Shown here: positions 63,700 through 64,000 of the stretch, in pieces
Layout of the letters: the number at the start of each line of letters is the position of its first letter
Numbering within the stretch: position 1 is the stretch's first letter
DNA from: Antilocapra americana
Lineage: Eukaryota > Chordata > Mammalia > Artiodactyla > Antilocapridae
DNA: 64,000 nt
NCBI GenBank assembly: GCA_007570785.1
Contig: ML664662.1
Span: forward strand, 1,082,208-1,146,207
Direction of reading: 5' to 3'
Notes under the pieces: generated by a model
What the model saw: the letters and a program-made list of their open reading frames with translations, nothing else
What the model was told of the DNA's origin: nothing
The model's database searches: none
Position numbers and translations under genes: made by a program

Positions 63700-64000
63700 A
63701 AGTTCAGTTCAGTTGCTCAGTTGTGACTAACTCTTTGTGACACCATGGGCTGCAGCACGCCAGGCTTCCCTGTCCATCACCAACTCCCAGAGCTTGCTCA
63801 AACTCATGTCCATCGAGTTGGTGATACCATCCAACCATCTCATCCTCTGTTGTCCCCTTCCTTCTCCTCCTGCCTTCAATCCTGCCCAGCATCAGGGTCT
63901 TTTCCAATGAGTCAGTTCTTTGCATCAGGTGGCCAAAGTATTGGAGCTTCAGCTTCAGCATCAGTCCTTCCAATGAATAGTCAGGGTTGAGGTCCTTTAG
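63700..64000 (-). mobile_element. BovB LINE 3' end, running off the window
   Basis: The plus strand reads AGTTCAGTTCAGTTGCTCAG, then TCCATCACCAACTCCCAGAG and TTCCAATGAGTCAGTTCTTT, the complement of the BovB 3' end and C-terminal ORF. Opposite orientation to the neighbouring BovB. Confidence 0.94.

Overview
The window is mammalian, from a bovid ruminant. The evidence is a GT-AG-spliced gene with a CpG-island promoter, dozens of Bov-tA and CHR-type tRNA-Glu SINEs, BovB (RTE) LINE fragments, and a bovine-type L1 in a background of older L1, L2, MIR and MaLR repeats. Cattle, buffalo, sheep and goat cannot be separated by eye. The one complete protein gene, ATP6AP2, is X-linked in mammals, so the window is probably X-chromosomal. 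I see no bacterial-type operon, CRISPR array, structural RNA gene or new multi-gene system.

Layout: 1-2578 is the 5' half of a bovine L1 on the minus strand. It has a GC-rich 5'UTR, an ORF1 with one internal stop, and the start of a frameshifted ORF2 that leaves the window. 2628-21425 (minus) is ATP6AP2, the (pro)renin receptor and V-ATPase accessory protein. I resolved all nine coding exons to the base: 1056 nt encoding 351 aa, all splice sites GT-AG, with the poly(A) signal at 2645-2650 and a CpG-island promoter around 21020-21660. Its introns hold SINEs, a BovB 3' end, L1 and L2 pieces, a MaLR-like LTR and a short HSDL2-like retropseudogene (intron 3).

21.9-64 kb is a gene-poor flank. It contains a 189-bp palindromic MITE, a processed RPLP1 copy with an intact 114-codon ORF (29822-30357) inserted in a MIR, a dead processed copy of DUT (about 58005-58560), an ERV-like solo LTR (about 41920-42421), an MLT1-type LTR, several BovB fragments and about thirty SINEs. 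A 100-N assembly gap in a (TA)n tract lies at 37895-37994.

The structures least explained by standard annotation are rearrangements. One is a 199-bp inverted duplication with only two mismatches (46805-47003 and 48989-49187), whose right arm starts inside one copy of a perfect 29-bp direct repeat. The other is a roughly 130-bp direct duplication (23722-23850 and 26491-26617), one copy of which sits between 43-bp imperfect inverted repeats. Retrocopies and transposons here are independent insertions; apart from the ATP6AP2 exons nothing suggests genes acting together.
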